The notes beneath the pieces were generated by a model. That model saw only the letters and a list, made by a program, of their open reading frames with translations, was not told the origin of the DNA and searched no databases. Below, one piece after another: positions 24,074 to 31,864 of a DNA stretch of 64,000 nucleotides. The stretch is from Lentzea cavernae. Lineage in GTDB: Bacteria > Actinomycetota > Actinomycetes > Mycobacteriales > Pseudonocardiaceae. Position 1 is the stretch's first letter, and every line of letters starts with the position of its first letter. The stretch covers positions 408,752-472,751 of the forward strand of contig NZ_BNAR01000007.1 in the NCBI RefSeq assembly GCF_014653695.1, in the 5' to 3' direction. The position numbers were made by a program, and so were the translations under genes.

Positions 24074-24760
24074 ATGGACCTGAAGCCGGTCGCCGACGAG
24101 CTGTACGGGCTGCCCCCGAAGGACTTCACCGCAGCCCGCAACGCCGCCGCCAAGCAGGCCGGCGACAAAGACCTGGCCAAGGCCATCCAGGACCTGCGCA
24201 AGCCGACGGTGGGCGCCTGGGCGGTCAACAAGCTCGTCCGGGACGCCCCTGAGGGCCTCCAGGAGGCGCTGGGGCTCTCCACGGCCAAGCTGACCATGCG
24301 GGAGCTCGGTCGCAAGCGCAAGGAGCTGCTGGAGGCCCTCGTCTACCGCACGCTGGAGCTCACGGGGCCGTTGGCGGACGACGCCGTCACGCACGTCCGG
24401 AACACGCTGACGGCCGCGATGGCCGATCCCGAGTCGGCCGAGCAGGTGCGGGGCGGGCACCTGACCAAGCCGCTCGAGTACTCCGGGTTCGGGTTCGCGC
24501 TGCCGGAGCCCGAGCCGGCGCAGGACGGGGAGGACGCGCTCGCCCGCAAGCGCAGGGAGCGGCAGGAGCGCAAGCAGGCCGAGGCGCAGCAGGCGCTGGA
24601 CGAGGCCGAGCAGGCTCTAGGGGAGGCCCAGGCCGATCAGCTGGCGGCGCAGCGGGCGTTCGACCGGGCCGCGGAACGGCTGGAGGACGCCAAGCGGGTC
24701 ACGTCGGCCGCGGAGAAGGCGCGCAAGGCGGCGGAGAAGAAGCTCAACGATCTGAGCTAG
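24074..24760 (+). CDS. Coiled-coil protein of unknown function
   Basis: A 228-residue soluble protein. The N-terminal half is a compact helical domain that begins DLKPVADELYGLPPKDF and includes the basic turn MRELGRKRKELLEAL. From about residue 155 onward it is a long, highly charged Ala/Glu/Arg coiled coil (RRERQERKQAEAQQALDEAE and similar heptads). Homologues of this layout are widespread but unnamed in actinomycetes; I cannot assign a role. ATG at 24074 is chosen because upstream codons in the same frame are antisense to the PH-domain gene. Confidence 0.7.
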   Translation: MDLKPVADELYGLPPKDFTAARNAAAKQAGDKDLAKAIQDLRKPTVGAWAVNKLVRDAPEGLQEALGLSTAKLTMRELGRKRKELLEALVYRTLELTGPLADDAVTHVRNTLTAAMADPESAEQVRGGHLTKPLEYSGFGFALPEPEPAQDGEDALARKRRERQERKQAEAQQALDEAEQALGEAQADQLAAQRAFDRAAERLEDAKRVTSAAEKARKAAEKKLNDLS

Positions 24761-25131
24761 AGCGGTCGTCGCACCACGGTTCGATCCGCAGCGGACTCGC
24801 GGACAGGACCCGGCAGCTCGACGCCGGTCGGCGAGGCTCGTGATCGTGGGCATCCGGGCCGTCACGTCCGGTGAGCCGACCCGGCCGAACCTGAAGGAAA
24901 CCTGAAGGTGTTGAGCCTGGTCACAGTGAAAGCCGACCGGAACACAGCGGTTCGGTTGTACGTTCAACGAAGTGGTTGGCCGCCGGCGCTCGAGCTGCGC
25001 GCCAGGGCGATCCGGCACCCCCAGGCCGGAAAAGCCCTTCCGCAGGCGTGCGTGCTCGCGCCGCGGTCAGCCCGCCGTCGACCGGCACTCCGGTAAACCC
25101 CCCTCACCGGTAGTGGCGGTCGGCGGCACCC
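24761..25131. other. Gene-free stretch of 371 bases
   Basis: I see no convincing gene, RNA or operator here. The open frames in it are short, lack ribosome sites and have poor codon structure. A short direct repeat, ACCTGAAGG / ACCTGAAGG (about 24890-24908), is the only pattern noticed. It separates the coiled-coil gene from the 3' end of the cupin gene. Confidence 0.5.
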
Positions 25132-25551
25132 TCAGAGGTTGTACTGGTCGTGGCGCTCGTAGAACGCGACCAGCTCCTCAGGCGACATGCCCTTCGCGTC
25201 CCCGACCTCGAGGAAGAACTCCTCGCGGGCGATCCCCGGCGAGAAGAGGATCAGCATCCGCACGGGAGCGTCGCTGTCGTTGCGGAACGCGTGCGGGCGG
25301 TCGGCGGGCACATAGAGGAAGTCGCCCTCACCCGCACGAACCCACTCGTCGCCGTCGAGCAGCGTGATCTCGCCCTCGAGCACGTAGAACGACTCGGAGA
25401 ACGTCTTGTGGAAGTGCGGCCGCGCGCCCGGCTGACGGGCCTCCATCCGCCACTCGAACAGGCCGAACTCGCCGTTCGTCGCGGAGCCGGGCGCCACGAA
25501 ACGGGTGGTCCGGGTGCTGAAGCCCACCTCAGAGGCCGGTCGGAACGACAT
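25132..25551 (-). CDS. Cupin-domain protein
   Basis: A 139-residue single-domain cupin. Cupin motif 1 reads GARPHFHKTFSESFYVLEGE (histidines and glutamate for metal binding near residues 46-55) and motif 2 is PADRPHAFRN (His near 88). With the full metal-ligand set it could be an enzyme such as a dioxygenase or isomerase, but small cupins of this type are often uncharacterised. ATG at 25551 agrees with the domain start. It is divergent from the flavoprotein gene at 25624, and their promoters must share 72 nt. Confidence 0.85.
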   Translation of the reverse strand: MSFRPASEVGFSTRTTRFVAPGSATNGEFGLFEWRMEARQPGARPHFHKTFSESFYVLEGEITLLDGDEWVRAGEGDFLYVPADRPHAFRNDSDAPVRMLILFSPGIAREEFFLEVGDAKGMSPEELVAFYERHDQYNL

Positions 25552-25623
25552 GAACGCTCTCCCCCAAAAAGTGAAATTGACTCAGGTCTCGTGCGTGACC
25601 AGCGGTCGATCTAGACTCGCCCG

Positions 25624-27279
25624 ATGGCACATGACGCGGATGTCATCGTCGTCGGCGCGGGCCTCGCAGGTCTCGTCGCGACCGCAGAGCTCGCCGACGC
25701 GGGTCGCAAGGTCATCCTCCTCGACCAGGAGCCGGAAGCGTCGCTCGGCGGCCAGGCGTGGTGGTCGTTCGGCGGGCTGTTCCTGGTGGACACCCCCGAG
25801 CAGCGCAGGCTTCGGGTCAAGGACTCGCACGACCTGGCGTTGCAGGACTGGATGGGCTCGGCGGCCTTCGACCGGGAGGAGGACCACTGGCCACGGCTGT
25901 GGGCACAGGCCTATGTGGACTTCGCCGCCGGTGAGAAGCGCTCCTGGCTGCACAACATGGGGGTGCGCTGGTTCCCGCTCGTGCAGTGGGCCGAGCGCGG
26001 TGGCTACCTGGCGGACGGGCACGGCAACTCGGTGCCGCGCTTCCACGTCACGTGGGGCACCGGGCCGGGCATCGTCGAACCGTTCGAGCGCCGGGTGCGG
26101 GAGGCCGTCGCGAAGGGACTCGTGACGCTCAAGTTCCGCCACAAGGTCACGAGCGTCAACGTCACCAACGGCGTGTGCGACGGCGTGTCCGGTGACGTGC
26201 TGGAGCCGTCGTCGGTCGGCAGGGCCGAACCCAGCTCGCGCACGGTCGTCGGCGACTTCTCCCTCAGCGCGCAGGCCGTGATCGTCACGTCCGGCGGCAT
26301 CGGCGGCAACCACGACCTGGTGCGCAAGAACTGGCCCGAGCGGATGGGCAAGCCGCCGAAGTACATGATCGCCGGTGTGCCGGACTTCGTGGACGGCTCG
26401 ATGCTCGAGATCACGCAGAAGGCCGGCGGCGCGATCATCAACGCCGACCGCATGTGGCACTACCCCGAGGGCATCGCGAACTACGCGCCCGTCTGGTCGC
26501 GGCACGGCATCCGCATCCTGCCCGGCCCGTCGCCGCTGTGGCTCGACGCCGACGGCAAGCGGCTGCCGATCCCGCTGTTCCCCGGCTTCGACTCGCTGGG
26601 GTCGTTGCAGCACATCACCACTCACGGCCACGAGCACTCGTGGTTCGTGCTGAACAAGCGGATCATCGGCAAGGAGTTCGCGCTGTCGGGCTCCGAGCAG
26701 AACCCCGACCTGACGGGCAAGGACACGAGGGCCGTCCTCAAGCGCGCACTGCCCGGCGCGGTCGCGCCCGTGGAGGCGTTCGCGCAGAAGTCCAAGGAGT
26801 TCATCCAGGCGGGCACGGTCGCGGACCTGGCGCGCGGGATGAACGCGTTGATCGGCGATTCCCGGATCGACGCGGCCGCGCTGGAGAAGACGATCGTCGA
26901 GCGCGACCGCCAGGTCACCGCCGGGCTGAGCAAGGACTCGCAGATCAACGCGATCCGCCAGACCCGGAACTTCCTGACGGACAAGCTGATCCGGGTCGTC
27001 GAGCCGCACCGGCTGCTCGACCCCAAGGCCGGTCCGCTGATCGCGGTCAGGCTCTCGGTGCTCACGCGCAAGACGCTGGGCGGCCTGCACACCGACCTGT
27101 CGTCGCGGGTGCTCGACACGTCCGGCGAGGTGCTGCCGGGTCTGTACGCCGCCGGTGAGGCCGCCGGGTTCGGCGGCGGTGGCGTGCACGGCTACCGGGC
27201 GCTCGAGGGCACGTTCCTCGGCGGCTGCCTGTTCTCCGGACGGGTGGCCGGGCGTTCGGCGGCGGACGCGGTCAAGTAG
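25624..27279 (+). CDS. FAD-dependent dehydrogenase (fumarate reductase/KstD-like flavoprotein fold)
   Basis: A 551-residue flavoprotein with the FAD-binding GxGxxG near the N-terminus (VVGAGLAGLVA), an acidic residue ending the second strand (LLDQEPEA), and a C-terminal FAD contact motif (LPGLYAAGEAAGFGGGGVHG). The fold is that of the FAD_binding_2 family, which includes fumarate reductase and 3-ketosteroid delta-1-dehydrogenase; the sequence matches the actinobacterial proteins annotated simply as FAD-binding dehydrogenase. The hydride acceptor and substrate are unknown. ATG at 25624 is the natural start. It is divergent from the cupin and is followed after 57 nt by a flavin-reductase pair. 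Confidence 0.88.
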   Translation: MAHDADVIVVGAGLAGLVATAELADAGRKVILLDQEPEASLGGQAWWSFGGLFLVDTPEQRRLRVKDSHDLALQDWMGSAAFDREEDHWPRLWAQAYVDFAAGEKRSWLHNMGVRWFPLVQWAERGGYLADGHGNSVPRFHVTWGTGPGIVEPFERRVREAVAKGLVTLKFRHKVTSVNVTNGVCDGVSGDVLEPSSVGRAEPSSRTVVGDFSLSAQAVIVTSGGIGGNHDLVRKNWPERMGKPPKYMIAGVPDFVDGSMLEITQKAGGAIINADRMWHYPEGIANYAPVWSRHGIRILPGPSPLWLDADGKRLPIPLFPGFDSLGSLQHITTHGHEHSWFVLNKRIIGKEFALSGSEQNPDLTGKDTRAVLKRALPGAVAPVEAFAQKSKEFIQAGTVADLARGMNALIGDSRIDAAALEKTIVERDRQVTAGLSKDSQINAIRQTRNFLTDKLIRVVEPHRLLDPKAGPLIAVRLSVLTRKTLGGLHTDLSSRVLDTSGEVLPGLYAAGEAAGFGGGGVHGYRALEGTFLGGCLFSGRVAGRSAADAVK

Positions 27280-27336
27280 TTCTCGCGTGGTGGACGCGGG
27301 TTGACGGTCCCCCGGCTTGCGGCTGTGCTGGACGGC

Positions 27337-27816
27337 ATGACGCAGATCGGTGTTCTGGTCGGCAACCCGCGGCCCGCCTCCCGCACGCTGCAGGCGGCCC
27401 TGGCCCTGCGCGAGGCCCTCGCGGCGACGCTGGGCGTGCCCGTCGAGGGTCCTGTCGTCGAAGCGGCGGAGCTGGCGCCTGCCGTCTTCACGGAACCGGA
27501 CACGGTCAAGGCCGCGCTGGAGGCGCTCGGGCAGGCCGAGGTGCTGGTGGTGGCGACGCCGACCTACAAGGCCGCGTACACCGGGCTGCTGAAGGCCGTG
27601 CTGGACCAGGCACCGCCGGGCTGGCTCAAGGGCAAGGTCGTCCTCCCGCTGCAGATCGCCGCCGCCGACAAGCACGCGCTGGCCGTCGAGGTGCACCTCA
27701 GGCCCGTCCTCGCCGAGCTGGGCGCCGTGGTGCCGCAGGCCTTCTTCCTCAACGAGGCCGCGCTTCCCGCCGACGCCACGACGTTCGACCTGGACGCGCT
27801 GAAGGTGCTGCGATGA
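27337..27816 (+). CDS. NADPH-dependent FMN reductase (SsuE/MsuE-like)
   Basis: A 159-residue flavodoxin-like reductase. The phosphate-binding loop is GNPRPASRT near residue 9, and the flavin-contact segment is ATPTYKAAYTGLLKAVLD near 76-93, both standard for NADPH_FMN_red proteins that supply reduced FMN to two-component monooxygenases. ATG at 27337 is chosen over an earlier in-frame codon because the flavodoxin strand begins immediately (TQIGVLVGNP). Its stop overlaps the next flavin reductase by 4 nt (ATGA), so the two are coupled. It may feed the SsuD-like monooxygenase encoded at 30155. Confidence 0.88.
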   Translation: MTQIGVLVGNPRPASRTLQAALALREALAATLGVPVEGPVVEAAELAPAVFTEPDTVKAALEALGQAEVLVVATPTYKAAYTGLLKAVLDQAPPGWLKGKVVLPLQIAAADKHALAVEVHLRPVLAELGAVVPQAFFLNEAALPADATTFDLDALKVLR

Positions 27817-28280
27817 AGGAGCAGCTGCGCAACGCGTTGAGGCACCACGCCCAGGCCGTCACGATCGTCACGGCCAGCGGTGCCGGAGGTCCGGTCGGCA
27901 CAACGGTTTCGTCGTTCACGTCGGCGTCGTTCGAACCGCCGCTGGTCGTCGTGTGGATCGGCGAGGGCGCGTCGGTGTGGCCGGTGCTGCGGACCGCTCC
28001 CCTGTTCGCCGTGCACCTGCTGGACTCGACGCAGACCGGGCTCGCGGACCTGTTCGCGACGAAGGGCGTCGACAGGTTCGGCGACGGCACGCGGTGGCAG
28101 GAGGACGACGACGGCGTGCCGTGGCTGCTCGACGCGCCGGTCCGGTTGCGCTGCAGGACTTCCCGGCGGATCGCGGTCGGCGACCACGTGGCGCTCGTCG
28201 GCGAGCCGCTGGACATCACGCACACCGACATCGCCACGCCCCTGGTGCGGCACCAGGGGCGCTACACCTCAGTCGCCTAG
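27813..28280 (+). CDS. Flavin reductase domain protein (HpaC/DIM6-like)
   Basis: A 155-residue protein of the flavin_reduct family with a split-barrel flavin-binding fold. The signatures are AVTIVTASG near 15, SFTSASFEPPLVVVWI near 35-50, FAVHLLDSTQ near 65, and the ending VRHQGRYT. It reduces free FMN or FAD with NAD(P)H for use by a partner oxygenase. It is translationally coupled to the upstream NADPH-FMN reductase gene. Its 3' end overlaps the opposing FAD/NAD(P)-binding gene by 12 nt. Confidence 0.88.
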   Translation: MKEQLRNALRHHAQAVTIVTASGAGGPVGTTVSSFTSASFEPPLVVVWIGEGASVWPVLRTAPLFAVHLLDSTQTGLADLFATKGVDRFGDGTRWQEDDDGVPWLLDAPVRLRCRTSRRIAVGDHVALVGEPLDITHTDIATPLVRHQGRYTSVA

Positions 28281-29963
28281 GACCGCGAGGATCTCCCTCG
28301 CCAGGAGGTCGTTCTGGCGGAACGCCGGGGCGTTCGTGTTCGGTCGCGCGAACGCCGCGTACGCCTTGCCCGTCGTGTAAGGCCCCACGGCGAACCGGAT
28401 CGGGTCCTCGTCGCCGTTCTCGTTGATCAGCCTGCCCACCGGTGACACCCTCACCAGCCCGGCGGCGTCCTCGGAGATGTCGCCCACGGCACGCAACGAC
28501 CGCAGCACCGGATCCGCCGTGCGCGACAACGAATGCGTGGGCAGGCGGGCCTCGATCAGGCCGTTAGCGCGCACCACCTCGGGTGTCGTCGCGCTGCCCG
28601 CCACGAACGCGCCCTCCACGGCGTCCACCCACATGTCGGCGCCGAGGAACCGCACGATTCCCGCGCGCGACAACGCCAGCAACTCCTCCAGCCGGTCCGG
28701 CGGCGGGCCGGACGCGAGGTAGCTGAAGTAGCCGTGCCACCAGCCGTCGAACGGCATGAGGCCCGCCAGTTGGCCGTACACCGACAGCAGGGCCATGAAG
28801 GCTCCCAGATCGGCGCTGTAGCGCGGATCCGAGCGCCGGGCCACGTCGGCCTCGACGTACGAGCGCAGGTGCTCCTGGAACTCCTCCGCGGTCGCGAACG
28901 TGATGCCGGCCAGCGGGCGGTCGAGGCGTTCGAAGTCGACGCGGTCGGCCGGGTCGGGCACCGCGAGCACCTCCAGCTCGCGCATCTCGTCGCTGTACCA
29001 GGGCAGAGCCGTGAACGACGCGGCGAACTCCACGAACGGCATCCGCACCAGGCCGGGGTGGCCGGTGAAGAGCTCGTGGTAGTGGCCCCACGCGATCTCC
29101 TTGGCCATCAACGGCCACACGTCGTCCCGGAAGTCCAGGTCCTGGCCCTGCAGGTCGGCGGCCACGAAGAAGTGCGGCAACGAAGGACGCGTTCCCTGCA
29201 GCCGGTAGCCGGTCTTCGAGTGGTACGGCACACCGCGCCGCGACCCCACGTACAGCGTCGGTTCGGCACCGGAAGGCAGGTAGGTCAGCCCCTCAGGCCC
29301 CCGCACGTACCGGCCGCCGCGCCCCTCGGTGAGCAACACCATCAGGTCGATGAACGCGAGCCCGAACCCGCGCAGCACCACGTCCCCGGTGACGGCGGAC
29401 AGGTCCGCGTCGGCCGAGTACAGCGGCGGCACGTAGACCAGGCCGTGCTCCGAGGCGTGCTCGGCGAGCTTGCGGTGCTCGGGCTCCGGGTCGGCGTCGA
29501 GGTGGCCCAGCGCGAGCACGACGACGTCGCCGCGCAGCGAGGACCCGTTGTCCAGCCACACCCAGTCGCCGACGACCTTCAGCGCCGTGGCCTGATGCAC
29601 GGTCACAGAGATGTTCGGAGGCAGAGATTCCTTGACGTGACCGAAGAACCACTCCAGGTACCCGCTCTGCACCTGACGTGAGGGAAAGGCTGTCGGATCG
29701 ATGTCGGTCCACTCCGCCAGCGACGGTCCGGGGCGGATCGGGCCCACGCCGTCGAAGGAGGAGTCCGTGAAGACCGTCACGTCCTCGGCCATGGAGTTCA
29801 TGCGCAGCAACGGGGATTGGGCGTGCCGCCACACCCGGCCCGCACCCGGCGGGAACGGGTCGACGACGTGCACGGCCAGCGGCAACGTGGGCGACTGGGC
29901 GGCGATGCGTTCCAGCAGGCCGGCGGCACGGGGGCCGCCACCGATGACGACGAGTGAGCGCAT
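28269..29963 (-). CDS. FAD/NAD(P)-binding protein, possible N-hydroxylase-like monooxygenase
   Basis: A 564-residue flavoprotein. The N-terminus carries a dinucleotide-binding loop (LVVIGGGPRAAGLLERIA), followed by a region typical of the NAD_binding_9/FAD-NAD(P)-binding family (FPPGAGRVWRH, LRMNSMAEDV). A second nucleotide-binding region lies near residues 165-200 (VVLALGH, RGFGLAFIDLMVLL). There is no signal peptide, so it acts in the cytoplasm. ATG at 29963 opens directly into the first Rossmann strand. It is divergent from the LLM monooxygenase gene and probably shares its regulatory region, suggesting a common pathway. Substrate unknown. Confidence 0.8.
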   Translation of the reverse strand: MRSLVVIGGGPRAAGLLERIAAQSPTLPLAVHVVDPFPPGAGRVWRHAQSPLLRMNSMAEDVTVFTDSSFDGVGPIRPGPSLAEWTDIDPTAFPSRQVQSGYLEWFFGHVKESLPPNISVTVHQATALKVVGDWVWLDNGSSLRGDVVVLALGHLDADPEPEHRKLAEHASEHGLVYVPPLYSADADLSAVTGDVVLRGFGLAFIDLMVLLTEGRGGRYVRGPEGLTYLPSGAEPTLYVGSRRGVPYHSKTGYRLQGTRPSLPHFFVAADLQGQDLDFRDDVWPLMAKEIAWGHYHELFTGHPGLVRMPFVEFAASFTALPWYSDEMRELEVLAVPDPADRVDFERLDRPLAGITFATAEEFQEHLRSYVEADVARRSDPRYSADLGAFMALLSVYGQLAGLMPFDGWWHGYFSYLASGPPPDRLEELLALSRAGIVRFLGADMWVDAVEGAFVAGSATTPEVVRANGLIEARLPTHSLSRTADPVLRSLRAVGDISEDAAGLVRVSPVGRLINENGDEDPIRFAVGPYTTGKAYAAFARPNTNAPAFRQNDLLAREILAVLGD

Positions 29964-30036
29964 GCGCGTCTTTCCGTTGGAGGGCAACGAGAAACGAGCC
30001 GCGCCCCTCAACGCGAACACCACCACGGTACCCCGC

Positions 30037-30165
30037 GTGTGCAAACAAATCCCGCTCTGTGGACGTCGTTGCACCTGTCGATCCCGAGGTGTGCACTCGA
30101 GGGGCGTCTCCCTCAACGCGTCCCACTCCCACTACCAGTTCTGGGGAATCGGTCATGCCAGTTGA
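30037..30165 (+). CDS. Possible Cys-rich leader ORF
   Basis: A 42-codon frame from GTG at 30037 with four Cys codons near its start (residues 2, 8, 12 and 14: VCKQIPLC then GRRCTC). It ends in TGA at 30163-30165, overlapping the LLM monooxygenase start at 30155. Cys-codon-rich short ORFs before sulfur-assimilation genes act as attenuators in actinobacteria, where ribosome stalling at low cysteine changes downstream expression. The position before an SsuD-like gene fits that model. There is no clear promoter or ribosome site, so this is tentative. Confidence 0.4.
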   Translation: MCKQIPLCGRRCTCRSRGVHSRGVSLNASHSHYQFWGIGHAS

Positions 30166-31255
30166 GTTTCTCGGGATCGCCGCCACGAACGACGGGTCGG
30201 AGACGAACCCCCGGTCGTCGAGCGGCGCGTTCGACAAGGACTACACGCTCAGGCTCGCCAGGGCCCACGAGGAGCACGGGTGGGACCGCGTGCTGTTCGC
30301 GTACGGCTCGGGCGCGCCGGAACCGTCCGCGGCGGCGGCCTACCTGGCCAGCAAGCTCGACAAGCTGCAGATCCTGCTGGCGCACCGGCCCAACGTGTCC
30401 TACCCGACGTTCGCGGCCAAGACGTTCGCCACGCTCGACCAGATCAGCGACGGCCGGCTGACCGTGCACTTCATCACCGGCGGCACCGACCACGAGCAGC
30501 AGCGCGAGGGCGATTACCTGACCAAGGACCAGCGCTACGGCCGCACGCGCGAGTACATCCAGATCGTCAAGAAGGCCTGGACCAGCAGGACCGCGTTCGA
30601 CCACGACGGTGAGCACTACCACTTCGCGGACTTCGTGAGCGATGTGTTCCCCGTGCAGCAGCCGCGTCCGAACGTGTCGTTCGGCGGTTCCTCCCCCGCC
30701 GCCTACGCGGCCGGTGGCGCCGAGGCGGACATCTTCTGCCTGTGGGGCGAACCGCTGGCCGAGACCGCGCAGCAGATCGAGTCGGTCAAGCAGGCGGCGA
30801 AGGACGCGGGCCGCACGGACGTGCCGAGGATCCAGGTCGCGTTCCGGCCGATCATCGCGCCGACCGAGGAACTGGCCTGGGAGAAGGCGTACCGGACGGT
30901 CGAGCGGATCGAGGCGCGCAAGGCGAACGGGCCGCTGAGCCGCCGTCACTCGCTGACCAACCCGGAGAACACCGGCTCGCAGCGCCTCCTCGCGGTCGCG
31001 GAACGCGGCGAGCGGTTCGACCGCGCCCTGTGGACGCCGACCGCGAAGGCGACGGGCGGCGCGGGCAACTCCAACGCGCTGGTCGGCACCCCGGAGACCG
31101 TCGCGCAGGCGTTGCTGGACTACTACGACCTCGGCGTCGACATCCTGTCGGCGCGCGGCTACGACCTGCTCGACGACGCCATCGACTTCGGCCGGTACGT
31201 GATCCCGCTGGTGCGCGAGGAGGTCGCGAAGCGAGACCGGGCCAAGGCCGCATGA
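30155..31255 (+). CDS. LLM-class FMN-dependent monooxygenase (SsuD-like)
   Basis: A 366-residue bacterial-luciferase-fold enzyme. It opens with the typical strand VEFLGIAATNDG, and carries LDQISDGRLTVHFITGG near 95-112 and DYLTKDQRYGRTREYIQIVKKAW near 123-145, which match alkanesulfonate-type monooxygenases. Such enzymes use FMNH2 and O2 to split carbon-sulfur bonds of sulfonates and release sulfite. Two flavin reductases encoded at 27337-28280 could supply FMNH2. ATG at 30155 precedes the conserved strand by two residues. The stop overlaps the GNAT gene by 4 nt (ATGA). The exact sulfonate or other substrate cannot be read. Confidence 0.87.
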   Translation: MPVEFLGIAATNDGSETNPRSSSGAFDKDYTLRLARAHEEHGWDRVLFAYGSGAPEPSAAAAYLASKLDKLQILLAHRPNVSYPTFAAKTFATLDQISDGRLTVHFITGGTDHEQQREGDYLTKDQRYGRTREYIQIVKKAWTSRTAFDHDGEHYHFADFVSDVFPVQQPRPNVSFGGSSPAAYAAGGAEADIFCLWGEPLAETAQQIESVKQAAKDAGRTDVPRIQVAFRPIIAPTEELAWEKAYRTVERIEARKANGPLSRRHSLTNPENTGSQRLLAVAERGERFDRALWTPTAKATGGAGNSNALVGTPETVAQALLDYYDLGVDILSARGYDLLDDAIDFGRYVIPLVREEVAKRDRAKAA

Positions 31256-31719
31256 CGACTCTCGAGGTGCGCCGCGTCCGGCAGTCGGATCCGGAGGCGG
31301 CGCCGTTGGTCGCTGAACTCACGCACGAATACACGTCCCGATACGGACCAATGGGCGCAGAGGAGATGCAACGACCGGCGGACGTGTTCGAACCGCCGAA
31401 CGGACAGTTCCTTCTCCTCGTGGAAGCCGGAGTGGCCGTCGCGGGCGGCGCGTTCAAGCGGTACGACGACGAAACCGCCGAGATGAAGCGCATCTGGACG
31501 CATTCCCAGCACCGCAGGCGCGGATTGGCGCGGCGGGTCCTCGTGGAACTCGAGAACGAGGCGAGAACGTTTGGGTACAGCAGGATTTACCTGACCACGG
31601 GGCCGAGGCAGCCCGAAGCGAGGGGGTTGTACCTGGCGACCGGTTACACACCGTTGTTCGACGTCGAAGCGGACCCCCTCACAATTGGCCCGCTGGCCTT
31701 CAGCAAGATGATTCATTAG
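31252..31719 (+). CDS. GNAT-family N-acetyltransferase
   Basis: A 155-residue acetyltransferase. The acetyl-CoA pyrophosphate loop is HSQHRRRGLARRVL (Q/RxxGxG/A type, residues 83-96), preceded by the strand AEMKRIWTH and followed by the GLYLATGYTPLF motif near the C-terminus. It transfers an acetyl group to an amine of an unknown acceptor. ATG at 31252 overlaps the monooxygenase stop, so it is co-translated with the LLM enzyme, which may mean that it acetylates an amine from the same pathway. No regulatory element is visible downstream. Confidence 0.88.
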   Translation: MTTLEVRRVRQSDPEAAPLVAELTHEYTSRYGPMGAEEMQRPADVFEPPNGQFLLLVEAGVAVAGGAFKRYDDETAEMKRIWTHSQHRRRGLARRVLVELENEARTFGYSRIYLTTGPRQPEARGLYLATGYTPLFDVEADPLTIGPLAFSKMIH

Positions 31720-31777
31720 TTCAAACGAGTGAATTCGTGCCCCATCTGCTGGTTATCGACCGGGATTCGAGGTTCGG

Positions 31778-31806
31778 TTGGACAGGTTCTGACTGATCAG
31801 TAAGCT
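31778..31806 (+). promoter_or_regulatory. Predicted sigma70-type promoter of the GGDEF/EAL gene
   Basis: TTGGAC (31778-31783) and TAAGCT (31801-31806) are separated by exactly 17 nt. Transcription would start near 31813, downstream of the GTG at 31808, so the gene must begin at a later codon (ATG 31865 or 31871). Confidence 0.65.
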
Positions 31807-31864
31807 TGTGCGTCGGGCCCACCAGCAGATCGTTCCGGTCCTCACGAATGGCCACCCGAGCTCA

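Noticed and set aside
24761..25131. tRNA or small RNA in the gene-free stretch
   Set aside because: No cloverleaf or T-run hairpin could be found by eye.
31808..31864. GTG at 31808 as start of the GGDEF gene
   Set aside because: A strong promoter places transcription start downstream of it.
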